Of a stretch of DNA of 54,023 nucleotides, positions 9,137 through 18,226 are shown piece after piece. Under the pieces are notes generated by a model, which saw nothing but the letters and a program-made list of their open reading frames with translations, had not been told where the DNA came from and did not search any database. The DNA is from Xenococcaceae cyanobacterium MO_188.B29 (GTDB lineage Bacteria; Cyanobacteriota; Cyanobacteriia; Cyanobacteriales; Xenococcaceae): contig JASJDI010000005.1 of the NCBI GenBank assembly GCA_030065155.1, forward strand, positions 1 through 54,023, written 5' to 3'. Position numbers and translations under genes: made by a program. Every line of letters starts with the position of its first letter. The stretch's first letter is position 1.

Positions 9137-10024
9137 ATGACAACTAAACAATTTATTGGTTCAGAAGCTGAAACAACTTATGATGAGTCCAAAATAGTTA
9201 TTCTGCCTATTCCCTATGAAAAAACTACTACCTATCGCCAAGGCTGTCAACATGGTCCAACAGCTATTATTGAAGCCTCAGATCAATTAGAGGCCTATGA
9301 TAATGAATTAAAGATAGTAACATGTTTGGCCACAGGAATTTACACTACTGACGCGATCGCTGATACTAGTTTAAATCCCTCTATTTCTCCCGAAGAAATG
9401 TTACAAACTACCAACAAAACAGTAGCAAAATTAATTACCGATGATAAATTTGTCATTGCTTTAGGAGGAGAACATAGTATTACCGCCGGAGTAGTAAAAG
9501 CTTATCAACAAATAATGAGCGAACCATTTACAGTGATTCAGATTGATGCTCATGGAGATATGCGGGATAGCTATGAAGGTTCAATTTATAATCATGCTTG
9601 TGTAATGCGTCGAATTTTAGATATGGGTTTACCAACCTTACCTGTAGGTATTCGTAGTATTTGTCTAGAAGAAGCTCAACTAATTGCTCAAAAAAATATT
9701 CCCGTAGTTTGGGCTAGAGATATATATTATCAATCAGATTGGATTGATACCGCGATTTCTCGGATTCCTACGAAGAAGGTATTTATTACCATCGATCTAG
9801 ATGGAATCGATCCTAGTTTAATGCCAGGAGTAGGCACTCCGGAACCAGGAGGGTTAAATTGGTATCAACTAACCCGATTTCTCAAACAAATATTTATGAG
9901 TTATCAAGTGATTGGTTGTGATGTGATGGAATTAGCACCTGTAAAAGATTCAGTAATTTCTCAGTTTACAGCAGCTAAACTAGTGTACAAATTAGTAGGG
10001 TATCACTACCTCAATCAAACCTAA
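9137..10024 (+). CDS. speB: agmatinase/arginase-family ureohydrolase
   Basis: 295 residues of the ureohydrolase family. The binuclear Mn ligands are visible: GGEHS, DAHGDMR and DLDGIDP, followed by TPEPGG. Length and the FIGSEAE opening fit agmatinase (agmatine to putrescine plus urea) rather than the longer cyanobacterial guanidine hydrolase. This family has been re-annotated repeatedly, so the substrate is inferred. It lies 70 bases upstream of a thioredoxin-fold gene, but no shared function is evident. Confidence 0.8.
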   Translation: MTTKQFIGSEAETTYDESKIVILPIPYEKTTTYRQGCQHGPTAIIEASDQLEAYDNELKIVTCLATGIYTTDAIADTSLNPSISPEEMLQTTNKTVAKLITDDKFVIALGGEHSITAGVVKAYQQIMSEPFTVIQIDAHGDMRDSYEGSIYNHACVMRRILDMGLPTLPVGIRSICLEEAQLIAQKNIPVVWARDIYYQSDWIDTAISRIPTKKVFITIDLDGIDPSLMPGVGTPEPGGLNWYQLTRFLKQIFMSYQVIGCDVMELAPVKDSVISQFTAAKLVYKLVGYHYLNQT

Positions 10025-10094
10025 TCTCTAGTGAAGATTCAATTTTATTTCTCTTAGATTACTTAGTAAAAAACCATTATAGGAAATAGTATTC

Positions 10095-10649
10095 ATGGAC
10101 GTAAATAAAAGTTGTGTTGGAGATTATGCCCCAGATTTTGAAATCCCAGGAATTGACAAGCAAGTACATCATTTAGGTCGTTATCTCAATAATTTTCAAG
10201 CCATTGGCGTAGTTTTTATCGGTAACAGTTTTCCTTATGTTGCAGAATATGTAGACAAACTTAAGAAAATCCAGACTGAATTTGCATCCCAAGAGTTCAC
10301 TCTTATCGCGATCAATTCCAATGATTCTGGAGGAACTATTGAAGAAAGCTTTGAAGCGATGCAAAATTTCGCTCAAGAAAGAAAATTAAATTTTCCCTAT
10401 TTGCGAGATCCAACTCAAGATGTTGCTAAGTCTTTCGGAGCAGAAGTAATTCCTGAAGCTTTTTTAATCAATTCCCAAGCAGTTATCTGCTATTCGGGAA
10501 AAATTGATGATGCTCCTGAATCAATAGATTTAGACGCTAATTCCTATTTTCGCAACAGTATTTCTGCACTATTAGCTGGTACAGAAATTTCACCTACTAG
10601 TACTAAACCAGTTGGTGAGCCAATTAAATGGCGGGGAAATAAAAAATGA
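10095..10649 (+). CDS. thioredoxin-fold (AhpC/TSA-like) protein without catalytic cysteines
   Basis: 184 residues of the redoxin family that normally carries NHCPYV at the active site and GCSIKW near the C-terminus. Here the first motif is NSFPYV (44-49) and the second is GEPIKW (174-179), so both conserved cysteines are replaced. The only cysteines left are C7 and C132. The rest of the fold is intact (APDFEIPGIDK, LIAINSND, FPYLRDPTQDVAKSFGAEVIPEAFLI). AGGAAA upstream is a reasonable ribosome site. Inference: a non-redox role such as binding or chaperoning, or a pseudo-enzyme. Confidence 0.8.
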   Translation: MDVNKSCVGDYAPDFEIPGIDKQVHHLGRYLNNFQAIGVVFIGNSFPYVAEYVDKLKKIQTEFASQEFTLIAINSNDSGGTIEESFEAMQNFAQERKLNFPYLRDPTQDVAKSFGAEVIPEAFLINSQAVICYSGKIDDAPESIDLDANSYFRNSISALLAGTEISPTSTKPVGEPIKWRGNKK

Positions 10650-10694
10650 ACTCTTTGTAATTAAAGTTAAAAGTATCAGAAAAATATTGCTAAT

Positions 10695-10713
10695 CAAGAT
10701 ATTAAATATCTTG
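10695..10713. other. perfect AT-rich palindrome upstream of pyrH
   Basis: Nine-base arms CAAGATATT / AATATCTTG around a single A, about 175 bases before pyrH. It could be a repressor operator or a weak transcript end for the gene before it; there is no T-run. Confidence 0.3.
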
Positions 10714-10886
10714 CTACCGTAAACTTCTTCTCTTAACTTACATACAGGAAATATTTACTAAAAATATTTACTAACTCTAGAGTTTACCTAGATCGCAGAT
10801 AGATGCAAGAAATCTATTAAGGTCAGAAACCTGGTATGTTATGGGGAGATAAATTAAAAATAATCAACAAAATTGCTTTTTAGGGG

Positions 10887-11609
10887 ATGAGTTACCAGAG
10901 GGTTTTATTAAAACTGAGCGGTGAAGCACTAATGGGGAACTTAGGCTATGGCATAGACCCCAAAGTTGTCGCTGAAATTGCTCAAGAAATAGCAAATGTA
11001 GTCAATAGTGGAGTCCAAACGGCCATCGTTGTTGGTGGAGGGAATATTTTTCGGGGAGTAAAAGCCTCTGCTGCTGGTATGGATAGAGCAACTGCTGATT
11101 ATATTGGTATGATTGCTACTGTGATGAATGCCATGACCTTACAAGATGCTTTAGAGCAGATGAATGTTCCTACCAGAGTACAAACAGCGATCGCGATGCA
11201 GGAAGTAGCTGAACCCTATATCCGCCGTCGTGCTATCCGCCATCTAGAAAAAGGTAGGGTTGTCATTTTTGGTGCAGGTTCAGGAAATCCTTTCTTTACC
11301 ACTGATACTACAGCAGCCTTAAGAGCAGCAGAAATTGATGCTGAAGTGATTTTTAAAGCTACTAAAGTAGATGGAGTCTATGATTGTGACCCCCAAATTA
11401 ATCCTGATGCTCATCTCTATCAAAGCTTAACTTATGGACATGTTCTGACTCACGATCTGCGGGTGATGGACAGCACGGCGATCGCCTTATGCAAAGAAAA
11501 CGATATTCCGATCGTTGTCTTTAATCTTGCGGTGCGCGGTAATATTGTCCGTGCAGCGAAAGGAGAATCTATTGGTACTACTGTGGGAGGTTTCTGTGAA
11601 GTTAACTGA
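10887..11609 (+). CDS. pyrH: UMP kinase
   Basis: 240 residues of the amino-acid-kinase fold. It phosphorylates UMP to UDP in pyrimidine synthesis. Diagnostic blocks: [11 protein letters not shown] at the start, [53 protein letters not shown] and VVFNL. The start matches the family consensus ([15 protein letters not shown]). The purine-rich AGGGG touches the ATG with no spacer, so initiation may be weak or use another element. The 3' end overlaps frr by 14 bases, the common pyrH-frr pair. Confidence 0.97.
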   Translation: MSYQRVLLKLSGEALMGNLGYGIDPKVVAEIAQEIANVVNSGVQTAIVVGGGNIFRGVKASAAGMDRATADYIGMIATVMNAMTLQDALEQMNVPTRVQTAIAMQEVAEPYIRRRAIRHLEKGRVVIFGAGSGNPFFTTDTTAALRAAEIDAEVIFKATKVDGVYDCDPQINPDAHLYQSLTYGHVLTHDLRVMDSTAIALCKENDIPIVVFNLAVRGNIVRAAKGESIGTTVGGFCEVN

Positions 11610-12144
11610 AATTAAAGAACATATGCAGAAGACTATTGATGCGACTCAACGGTCTTTTAATACTATTCGGACAGGGCGTGCAAGTACTTCCTTGCTAGAT
11701 AGAATTACGGTAGATTATTATGGCACAGAAACACCATTAAAATCTCTGGCTAATATTAGTACCCCTGACGCGACAACTATTACCATTCAGCCTTACGATC
11801 GTGGTAGCATGGGTGACATTGAAAAAGCGATTTCTATGTCTGATTTGGGCTTAACTCCCAATAATAATGGTGAAACGATCCGTCTAAATATTCCTCCCCT
11901 TACTAGTGAACGTCGTCAACAACTAGTCAAAATGGCAGGTAAACTAGCAGAAGAAGGAAAAGTAGGTCTTCGTAATATTCGTCGTGACGCGATCGATTCT
12001 GTGCGTAAGCAAGAGAAAAATAGCGAAATCTCTGAAGATGAATCCCGTTCTTTACAAGATGATATTCAAAAGATTACCGATCGATATACTAAAAAAATTG
12101 ACGAATTATTGGCAATAAAAGAGAAGGATATTACTACTGTCTAA
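11596..12144 (+). CDS. frr: ribosome recycling factor
   Basis: 182 residues. It splits post-termination ribosomes together with EF-G. Typical blocks: [62 protein letters not shown] and a lysine-rich C-terminus. I start it at GTG 11596, because GGGAGG (11585-11590) lies five bases upstream and the product then begins [10 protein letters not shown] like other RRFs. The reading frame is open further upstream, but only inside pyrH. The start overlaps the pyrH stop, implying translational coupling. Confidence 0.95.
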   Translation: MKLTEIKEHMQKTIDATQRSFNTIRTGRASTSLLDRITVDYYGTETPLKSLANISTPDATTITIQPYDRGSMGDIEKAISMSDLGLTPNNNGETIRLNIPPLTSERRQQLVKMAGKLAEEGKVGLRNIRRDAIDSVRKQEKNSEISEDESRSLQDDIQKITDRYTKKIDELLAIKEKDITTV

Positions 12145-12154
12145 AAGATTGGAT

Positions 12155-12174
12155 TTAGCTCTTAGCTCTTAGCT
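12155..12174. repeat. STRR array (TTAGCTC)
   Basis: Nearly three tandem heptamers just after the frr stop. Confidence 0.6.
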
Positions 12175-12247
12175 AACTCACCGCAAGGGAAAAACTATCT
12201 AAAATGTTGATTTGAGGACTCCCGTTAAACCTAGCGGGTTTAACGGT

Positions 12248-12295
12248 GATTCGGGCGGTCAACATCCTGGGGTTTCCTCAAGATTACGCCCTCAG
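12248..12295. repeat. 48-bp structured palindromic repeat, copy 2
   Basis: Same length and flanks as 7983-8030 (GATTCGGG, GGTCAACAT, GCCCTCAG). The central hairpin is TGGGG-TTT-CCTCA: arms changed but still paired (one G-T), loop AAA replaced by TTT. It is preceded by another small palindrome around 12222-12246 (AAACCTAGCGGGTTT). Confidence 0.75.
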
Positions 12296-12322
12296 AAAAA
12301 TCAAAACGAAAAAATCAGCATT

Positions 12323-12354
12323 TCCCCCTTGTCTTCCTTGTCCTCCTTGTCTCC
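12323..12354. repeat. pyrimidine-rich tandem repeat
   Basis: CTTGTC/TCCTTGTC-type units repeated about four times in the frr to 12647 gap. Confidence 0.5.
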
Positions 12355-12361
12355 CTCTCTT

Positions 12362-12404
12362 GGTCGGCTTGCTCTAGGTGAGGAAACCTCACCGAGTTCC
12401 GACC
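12362..12404. repeat. 43-bp two-stem hairpin element (family copy A)
   Basis: Outer stem GGTCGG (12362-12367) / CCGACC (12399-12404), inner 7-bp perfect stem GGTGAGG / CCTCACC with an AAA loop (12377-12393), and an asymmetric 9/5-base internal loop that itself contains CTC/GAG. It has the same architecture and length as 34085-34127 with different stem bases. Confidence 0.85.
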
Positions 12405-12518
12405 GCTTGTCTTGATTTTAGGCTTAAATGTAAAAAGTCTACTCTTGTAAGGGGGTGGAAGGGGGGTTTCTAATAATTTTAAGTCTGTACTTCTAGCCGA
12501 TCTATCTGGTTATAAAAG

Positions 12519-12562
12519 CGCACCGCCCCGTCGGAGGTTTCCTCCGACATAGGGACGGAGCA
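12519..12562. repeat. GC-rich hairpin element
   Basis: Perfect 8-bp stem GTCGGAGG / CCTCCGAC with a TTT loop (12530-12548), flanked by GCGCACCGCC and ACGGAGC, which can also pair partly. The flanks recur at 25145-25188 around a different but still paired stem. It is followed by a GCTTGAAGCGACTACTG stretch (12585-12605) shared in reverse with the 32276-32459 region. Confidence 0.8.
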
Positions 12563-12619
12563 AGCACCCTTCTCCCCGCGCACCGCTTGAAGCGACTACT
12601 GAACCCTTTAGGGTTTTAC

Positions 12620-12641
12620 CTTATTACCTATTACCTATTAC
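12620..12641. repeat. STRR array (ATTACCT)
   Basis: Three tandem heptamers just outside the 3' end of the minus-strand gene at 12647. Confidence 0.7.
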
Positions 12642-12646
12642 TTCCC

Positions 12647-13039
12647 TTAGAAACCTGTATCAAATTCAGGAGCAAATCTAGAATTATTAGTACGTCTATA
12701 TCTTGATTGTTCAGCTACCGAAGTATTAAAAGGATTTCTCAAATCACGAGTAACCATATTAGGGCCATTTTCTGCTTGTTGTTTCATGACATCTTGATAT
12801 AGGATATCTATCAATTTGCCGTCCTTAGCGATTTTGGTATCAGCAAATCCACCTGTACCAAGAATAAATTCTAGCTGACCTAAAATACTGCCATTTTCAA
12901 AAGCATCGCCAGTATTTTCAAAATAAGCTTCTTTAAAAGTTTCCGAGACAGATTCTGCTTGAGCTACTCCAGTCATTAAGGAACTAGCGATCGCTCCTGC
13001 AACCACAATAAGACTTAATTTAGTAAACTTAATGAACAT
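12647..13039 (-). CDS. secreted protein of unknown function
   Basis: 130 residues. The N-terminus is a clear Sec signal peptide (basic MFIKFTK, hydrophobic LSLIVVAGAIASSLMTG, cleavage after VAQA, about residue 28). The mature protein is small and hydrophilic (SVSETFKEAYFENTGDAFENGSILGQ), with a charged, arginine/asparagine-rich tail and no cysteines. I do not recognise a named domain; it looks like a cyanobacterial conserved periplasmic or lumenal protein. It diverges from pyrE with 89 bases between the starts, so the two may share a promoter region. Confidence 0.75.
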   Translation of the reverse strand: MFIKFTKLSLIVVAGAIASSLMTGVAQAESVSETFKEAYFENTGDAFENGSILGQLEFILGTGGFADTKIAKDGKLIDILYQDVMKQQAENGPNMVTRDLRNPFNTSVAEQSRYRRTNNSRFAPEFDTGF

Positions 13040-13128
13040 TGCACAACTATAATTAACTTCTGCTCAATCCTAACTGAACATTTACAGAACGGGCAGAGTT
13101 TGAGTCATTTTTTCTTATCTCATCAGCT

Positions 13129-13716
13129 ATGTGTAAAACAGAAGATTCTCTTGCTAATGCTAGTTCTCAGCAACTACGCCAAAATCTATTATCCTTATTG
13201 ACTAAATTCGCTTATCAAGAAGGAAACTTTACCCTTTCTTCGGGAGCTAAGAGTTCTTATTATATCAATTGTAAACAAGTTACCCTCAGAGCAGATGGGG
13301 CGTTAATTATTGGTCGTCTGCTTTTTTCTTTATTACCAGAAAATACCCAGGCAGTAGCTGGTTTAACTTTAGGGGCAGATCCTCTTGTGTCTGCTGTTAG
13401 TGTAGTTTCGGCTTACGAAAATAAATCTATCCCAGCCTTAATTATTCGGAAAGAACCCAAGGGACATGGCACCAAGGCTTACCTAGAAGGACCAACCTTA
13501 GAACCTGGAGCAAGAGTAGTAGTACTAGAAGATGTAGTAACTACTGGTCGTTCGGCGATGCTGGCAGTAGAACGCTTACAAGCAGCAGGATATCATGTAG
13601 AGCAAATTATGGCTCTAGTCGATCGCCAACAAGGAGGAGCAGAACTATATCAGTCCAAAGGATTAAAGTTTCAATCACTCTTTTCAATTGCAGAACTGCA
13701 AGAATACATAGCTTAA
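13129..13716 (+). CDS. pyrE: orotate phosphoribosyltransferase
   Basis: 195 residues. It makes OMP from orotate and PRPP in pyrimidine synthesis. Visible: FTLSSGAKSSYYINCKQ near the start, AGLTLGADPLVSAVS, RKEPKGHGT (catalytic loop) and the PRPP motif VVVLEDVVTTGRSA, with the acidic pair E134-D135. It lies 1.5 kb downstream of pyrH, but repeats and a divergent gene separate them, so they are not one operon. Confidence 0.96.
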   Translation: MCKTEDSLANASSQQLRQNLLSLLTKFAYQEGNFTLSSGAKSSYYINCKQVTLRADGALIIGRLLFSLLPENTQAVAGLTLGADPLVSAVSVVSAYENKSIPALIIRKEPKGHGTKAYLEGPTLEPGARVVVLEDVVTTGRSAMLAVERLQAAGYHVEQIMALVDRQQGGAELYQSKGLKFQSLFSIAELQEYIA

Positions 13717-13794
13717 AAATACTTTATCTTTTGTCATGTATAGGATGAATCGTATCAGTTAAGCTGAAAATATAACGGTATTATTCCTAGATTT

Positions 13795-14304
13795 ATGAAT
13801 ACTTTTTCTCCTCGTAATTTAAAGCAAACTAACTGGTCTACCATCGTTATGTTTGTTTTAGGGTTTTGGCTCAGTAGCAGTCTGGTTTTAGACTGCTTAA
13901 TTGTTCCCAGCTTATTCAAAACTGGCATGATGAGCCAGGTAGGATTTGCTGGTGTTGGTTATGTAATTTTTGAAGCTTTTAACCATATCGAGTTGCTTTG
14001 TGGTTCAGTAATTTTAGCTGGATGTTTAGCCTTTGGCTATCAGCACTACCTAGACACTAAGCAAACCAATTGGGCGATCGCTCTAGGGAGTATTCTGTTA
14101 ATAATTGCTATCACCTATACCTATGTTCTTACTCCCCAAATGAGTGGTTTAGGTATGTCCATGAATCTCTTTGAGCCTGTTCAAACTATGCCCAAAGCCA
14201 TGGTAGTAATGCATGGTGGTTATTGGCTATTAGAAGTTATTAAGTTAGTAGTAGCTGCAACCCTCTTACGCTGGTGTTATCGCAATTCTTGTAATATTGT
14301 TTAA
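13795..14304 (+). CDS. four-helix integral membrane protein, unknown function
   Basis: 169 residues with four predicted membrane spans: about 18-38, 58-80, 94-112 and 142-160. The motif SSSLVLDCLIVPSLFKTGMM after helix 1 and the PQMSG segment before helix 4 recall the DUF4149/TMEM205-like family, but I am not certain. No catalytic residues are evident. The gene sits 78 bases after pyrE on the same strand and could be co-transcribed, without an obvious link in function. It converges with the membrane gene at 14345. Confidence 0.75.
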   Translation: MNTFSPRNLKQTNWSTIVMFVLGFWLSSSLVLDCLIVPSLFKTGMMSQVGFAGVGYVIFEAFNHIELLCGSVILAGCLAFGYQHYLDTKQTNWAIALGSILLIIAITYTYVLTPQMSGLGMSMNLFEPVQTMPKAMVVMHGGYWLLEVIKLVVAATLLRWCYRNSCNIV

Positions 14305-14344
14305 CCAAGAAGGCTCTGAGGAAGAAACTAAACTATGACTAAGC

Positions 14345-15046
14345 TTAGAGCTTTTTCTCGTCGAGTATATATTGCTTAACTTCTGTGTAACAGGCATACC
14401 AAAAATAGAGGGTAAGATTAATTAAGCCAATTAGTTTAGTCCCATCTTCTAACATGGCATGGGCTCCCCTACTAGTCATCGGCGTAATATCAACCACACT
14501 GGACAAAGTAAATAACAAGAAAGACAAAATTAAAGGTAAATAAAGGGTCTTTTTGATTATTTGTCTAAATTTCCAGCCATATAAAATTAATAATGAGCCA
14601 TAGATCGAATAGACTATGGCTTTAACTTTTGTATAAGCACCAAAAAAAACAACTAAAATAAGAGTAAGGCGAAAGCGATCGTCAAAATAAAGTAGTGCCA
14701 TCAATAGGGAACTAACTAGAAAAAAACCTTTGACTTTACGATTTGCTGGTGGTAAAAGAAAGGTAGTAAATAGGCAAACAGCGATCGCTGTAGACCACAA
14801 AATTTCCGAAATTCCTGTAAACCAACCCAAATAAAAGGTACTCCGATTAAAAGGATCGCTGAATAAATTTTCGATTCCCGCCCCTTTATTTTCAATCTTG
14901 GCATAAATACTTAAACTACCTAAGGCTACAATAGCTAAACCATTCAAAAAAACCAATAGGGGGATAGGTAATAAGTGTTTTTTATCAATACTTGTAAGCG
15001 ATCGTAGTAACTGAAAAATAAACTTTCCTAAATTTCCTAGTTTCAT
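14345..15046 (-). CDS. multi-span membrane protein, unknown function
   Basis: 233 residues if started at ATG 15046; the frame is open upstream to a GTG at 15127 (260 residues), but the added residues do not look like part of a membrane protein. About six hydrophobic spans are visible (LLPIPLLVFLNGLAIVALG, ILWSTAIAVCLFTTFLL, FFLVSSLLMALLYF, LTLILVVFFGAY, LYLPLILSFLLFTLSS, LIGLINLTLYFWYACY). A late motif, TPMTSRGAHAMLEDGTKLIG, with acidic and histidine residues between spans recurs in hypothetical membrane proteins. No function can be assigned. Confidence 0.7.
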   Translation of the reverse strand: MKLGNLGKFIFQLLRSLTSIDKKHLLPIPLLVFLNGLAIVALGSLSIYAKIENKGAGIENLFSDPFNRSTFYLGWFTGISEILWSTAIAVCLFTTFLLPPANRKVKGFFLVSSLLMALLYFDDRFRLTLILVVFFGAYTKVKAIVYSIYGSLLILYGWKFRQIIKKTLYLPLILSFLLFTLSSVVDITPMTSRGAHAMLEDGTKLIGLINLTLYFWYACYTEVKQYILDEKKL

Positions 15047-15127
15047 AAATTGGTATATTCTCAGATTTAGACACTTATGCAATCCTAGTCTTTTCAAATC
15101 AAAAACAGCAAACTTGCTGATAAACAC

Positions 15128-15429
15128 TTAAACAGAATTATTTATCCATTTCTAAGTAATTTCTAATTGGTTATTCTCCATTCCTTATTGCTTCTATTAC
15201 CTAGGTAATCAAGGAAGAAATTGATGTGACATAAAATAATTATGCCGAATATATTGCCAGTTTAATTTTATTTTCCTTCCTAACCTAGAAATTATCAATT
15301 AGCAATTAAAATACGATCAAGAGAATATGTAAAGCAGTTTTCTTTTCAGCAACTATTGATCTTTTGGCTGAAAGATAAGGCGAAAAAAAATTTAAAACTT
15401 AGGGACAATATAGGGAATAAAGTTGAGCA
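15128..15429. other. intergenic gap, nothing recognised
   Basis: About 300 AT-rich bases between divergent genes. There is no ORF, GC-rich repeat or strong hairpin. It should hold promoters for both neighbours. Confidence 0.4.
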
Positions 15430-15993
15430 ATGAAGAATTTATGGATTAAAATAGCCTGGGTAACTGGCATGATTTTGAGTATCACTGGTATATCAAGACA
15501 AATGGCAGATGCGTGTCAAATAAGAACTGAAGAAAATCAGCCCAAACTATTGTTAGCGCAAAATATAAGCTCTTGCCAACAACTAGAACAAAGTTATCAA
15601 GAAGTACACGCTTTTGAGACCCAAAACTTCTACATTAACGTATGCCGTTATCAGCAAAGATACTACTACCATCGTAAATCAAAACACGATCCTAACCATA
15701 GCATATTGTTGCCTGCTAGTACTATCTTAGATGGAAATATGTTTCAGGCTAGAGATAGAGGAAAAACTTATATTGTTGGTACCAATGATGAAGGCTATTA
15801 TTCTTCGGTTATGCACGAAAATAACGAAATTATTTTTGAACCAGCAATAGAACAATCAACCTTAATCAATAATAGATTAGAGACAGAAATTAAAAGCTCG
15901 AAAAGCAATCAAAGTAAGCAGAAATGCCCTAACGATTATAGCGATATTCAGTTTGGCTATAGCTGGAAAAAATTGAGTACAGTTATTAATTGA
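15430..15993 (+). CDS. secreted or membrane-anchored protein of unknown function
   Basis: 187 residues. An N-terminal hydrophobic segment (IKIAWVTGMILSITGIS, about 5-21) looks like a signal peptide or anchor. The body has scattered cysteines (C29, C49, C67, and one near residue 165), suggesting disulfides, plus a tyrosine-rich stretch (CRYQQRYYYHRKS) and a charged lysine/serine-rich C-terminal region. No domain is recognised. It converges with proline iminopeptidase, and the two 3' ends overlap by 8 bases. Confidence 0.65.
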   Translation: MKNLWIKIAWVTGMILSITGISRQMADACQIRTEENQPKLLLAQNISSCQQLEQSYQEVHAFETQNFYINVCRYQQRYYYHRKSKHDPNHSILLPASTILDGNMFQARDRGKTYIVGTNDEGYYSSVMHENNEIIFEPAIEQSTLINNRLETEIKSSKSNQSKQKCPNDYSDIQFGYSWKKLSTVIN

Positions 15994-16939
15994 GAGACTC
16001 AGCAAACTTGTCTGTAGCTTCGATAAGAGCATGACGGATACCAGGTTCTGATACAGAATGACCAGCATCAGGAACAACAATAAATTCTGCTTCTGGCCAC
16101 GCTTGATGTAACTCCCAAGCAGTAACCATTGGGCAAACAACATCATATCTCCCCTGAACAATGATTCCAGGAAGATGACGAATTAGAGCGACATTCTCCA
16201 ATAACTGGTTTTCTGTCTTCAAAAATCCCCCATTAACAAAATAATGGCATTCAATACGAGCAAAAGCTTCAGCAAAATCCTCTTCGCCAAAACGTTGAAT
16301 TGTTTGAGCCGAGGGTAATAGCTTACTAGTACTTCCTTCCCAGATTGACCAAGCGCGGGCAGCTTCTAAACGAGTATTTTTGTCCTGGCTGGTCAATCTT
16401 TTATAGTAAGCAGATAGTAAATCGCCTTGCTCTTCTGGAGGAATAGGCTTAAGATACTCTTGCCAAGCATCAGGATAAATATAACTTGCCCCTGACTGAT
16501 AAAACCAATGTAGCTCTTGAGGGCGCAACATAAATATTCCCCGCAAAAATAATCCCAGACAATGATGAGGATAGGTTTGACTATAAGCAAGAGCAAGAGT
16601 ACTACCCCAACTACCACCAAAAACAAACCACTTAGGTATTTGCAGATGTTCTCTTAATTTTTCAATATCACTAACCAAATCCCAAGTAGTATTTTCTCTC
16701 AATTCTGCGTAGGGAGTGCTTTGTCCACAACCACGCTGATCGAAAATGACAATTCGCCATTTTTGAGGATCGAAATATTGTCGATACATAGGTGTAATTC
16801 CCCCTCCAGGGCCACCATGTAAAAAGATTACAGGTTGTCCTTGAGGATTTCCCGACTCTTCGTAGTGAATTGTATGGAGGGGAGAAACTTTTAATTTACC
16901 TTCTTGATAAGGTTCAATAGGGGGATATAGAATTCTCAT
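15986..16939 (-). CDS. pip: proline iminopeptidase
   Basis: 317 residues, MEROPS S33. It releases N-terminal proline from peptides. Diagnostic: HGGPGGG oxyanion motif (about 41-47), DQRGCGQS, nucleophile in GGSWGS, the capping helix region (ARAWSIWEG, typical of this enzyme), acid in QGRYDVVCP and base His in DAGHSVSEP. The length matches the family. It is monocistronic and diverges from the dehydrogenase at 17027. Confidence 0.93.
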   Translation of the reverse strand: MRILYPPIEPYQEGKLKVSPLHTIHYEESGNPQGQPVIFLHGGPGGGITPMYRQYFDPQKWRIVIFDQRGCGQSTPYAELRENTTWDLVSDIEKLREHLQIPKWFVFGGSWGSTLALAYSQTYPHHCLGLFLRGIFMLRPQELHWFYQSGASYIYPDAWQEYLKPIPPEEQGDLLSAYYKRLTSQDKNTRLEAARAWSIWEGSTSKLLPSAQTIQRFGEEDFAEAFARIECHYFVNGGFLKTENQLLENVALIRHLPGIIVQGRYDVVCPMVTAWELHQAWPEAEFIVVPDAGHSVSEPGIRHALIEATDKFAESLN

Positions 16940-17026
16940 ATTGTTAGACTTGGAAATTTAGGTAAGAAGTCTACGGGTATTGTTATCCTGAAAACAGTTA
17001 CTTTCTCTCTTAGACTGGCATTGTTT

Positions 17027-18226
17027 ATGACTAATCAACAAAAGCGTATCTGTATCATTGGTGGTGGATTTGGGGGTTTATACACTGCTCTACGTCTGAG
17101 TGAGCTACCTTGGCAACAAGACCAAAAACCAGAAATAATTTTAATAGATAAGAGCGATCGCTTTTTATTTTCTCCCTTATTGTATGAATTAATTACCGGA
17201 GAAATGCAAACTTGGGAAATTGCCCCACCTTTTGCTGAAATTTTGGCAAATACCGATATCGTATTCTACCAAGAAGAGGTGAAAGGAATCGATATTAATG
17301 ATAAACACATCAAGCTAGCAGATTCTAGACAGCTTAGTTATGACAAATTAGTGATTGCTCTGGGGGGTAAAACACCCTTAACTAATGTTCCAGGGGCGAT
17401 CGATTATGCTATCCCTTTCCGTAATCTTCAAGATGCTTATCGTTTAGAAGAAAAATTAAGATTATTGGAAGAGGCAGAGCAAGATAAAATTCGTGTTGCT
17501 ATTGTAGGCGGTGGTTATAGTGGTGTCGAATTAGCGTGTAAATTAGCCGATCGCTTAGGAGAAAAAGGGAGAATTCGGCTTATCGATCGAGGCGATAAAA
17601 TTCTGAAAGACTCACCAGAATTTAACCGTGAAGCAGCCACTAAAGCTCTAGAACAAAGTCGAGTATGGCTCGATTTAGAGACAGAAGTCGAACAAGTTGA
17701 AGCAGATACTATTTCTTTAGTCTATAAAGGAAAAGTTGATACTATCCCTGTAGATATAATTTTGTGGACGGTAGGCAATCAAGTTTCAGAATTAATTACG
17801 CAACTACCTTTAGAACACAATGAAGAGGGACTATTAATCACGCAACCAACTCTTCAAGTAAATCAGCAAGAAGATATTTATGCTCTCGGAGACGTAGCTG
17901 ATAACCGCGATGCTACAGGACAAAAAGTACCAGCAACTGCTCAAGTAGCTTTTCAACAGTCAGATTATTGCGCCTGGAACTTATGGGCTTCTTTTACTCA
18001 CAGACCTTTACTCCCATTTCGCTATCAGCCTTTAGGAGAAATGATGACTTTGGGTGTAGATAATGCTACTCTTGCTGGTTTGGGAATGAAATTAGATGGC
18101 TCGATCGCTTATATTGCCCGTCGTCTGATCTATTTATATCGCTTACCTACTTTAAAACATCAACTAACAGTAGGATTTAGTTGGATTACCCAACCTTTAG
18201 TTAACTTAATCTCTAATGAAGATTAA
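17027..18226 (+). CDS. ndbB: type II NAD(P)H dehydrogenase, NdbB/NDC1-like
   Basis: 399 residues from ATG 17027; an in-frame TTG six bases upstream is less likely. Two Rossmann motifs are seen: FAD GGGFGG near residue 10 and NAD(P) IVGGGYSGVE around 160. The C-terminal FAD contact YALGDVAD is followed by a membrane-association helix. The segment FLFSPLLYELITGE is typical of plant NDC1 and cyanobacterial NdbB, which reduce demethylphylloquinone/plastoquinone at the thylakoid. The assignment to NdbB rather than NdbA/NdbC rests on length (about 400) and this motif. It is monocistronic. Confidence 0.8.
   Translation: MTNQQKRICIIGGGFGGLYTALRLSELPWQQDQKPEIILIDKSDRFLFSPLLYELITGEMQTWEIAPPFAEILANTDIVFYQEEVKGIDINDKHIKLADSRQLSYDKLVIALGGKTPLTNVPGAIDYAIPFRNLQDAYRLEEKLRLLEEAEQDKIRVAIVGGGYSGVELACKLADRLGEKGRIRLIDRGDKILKDSPEFNREAATKALEQSRVWLDLETEVEQVEADTISLVYKGKVDTIPVDIILWTVGNQVSELITQLPLEHNEEGLLITQPTLQVNQQEDIYALGDVADNRDATGQKVPATAQVAFQQSDYCAWNLWASFTHRPLLPFRYQPLGEMMTLGVDNATLAGLGMKLDGSIAYIARRLIYLYRLPTLKHQLTVGFSWITQPLVNLISNED

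Noticed and set aside
12212..12415. 67-codon ORF after frr
   Set aside because: It runs entirely through palindromic repeats and STRR units, and its product is repeat-derived low-complexity sequence.
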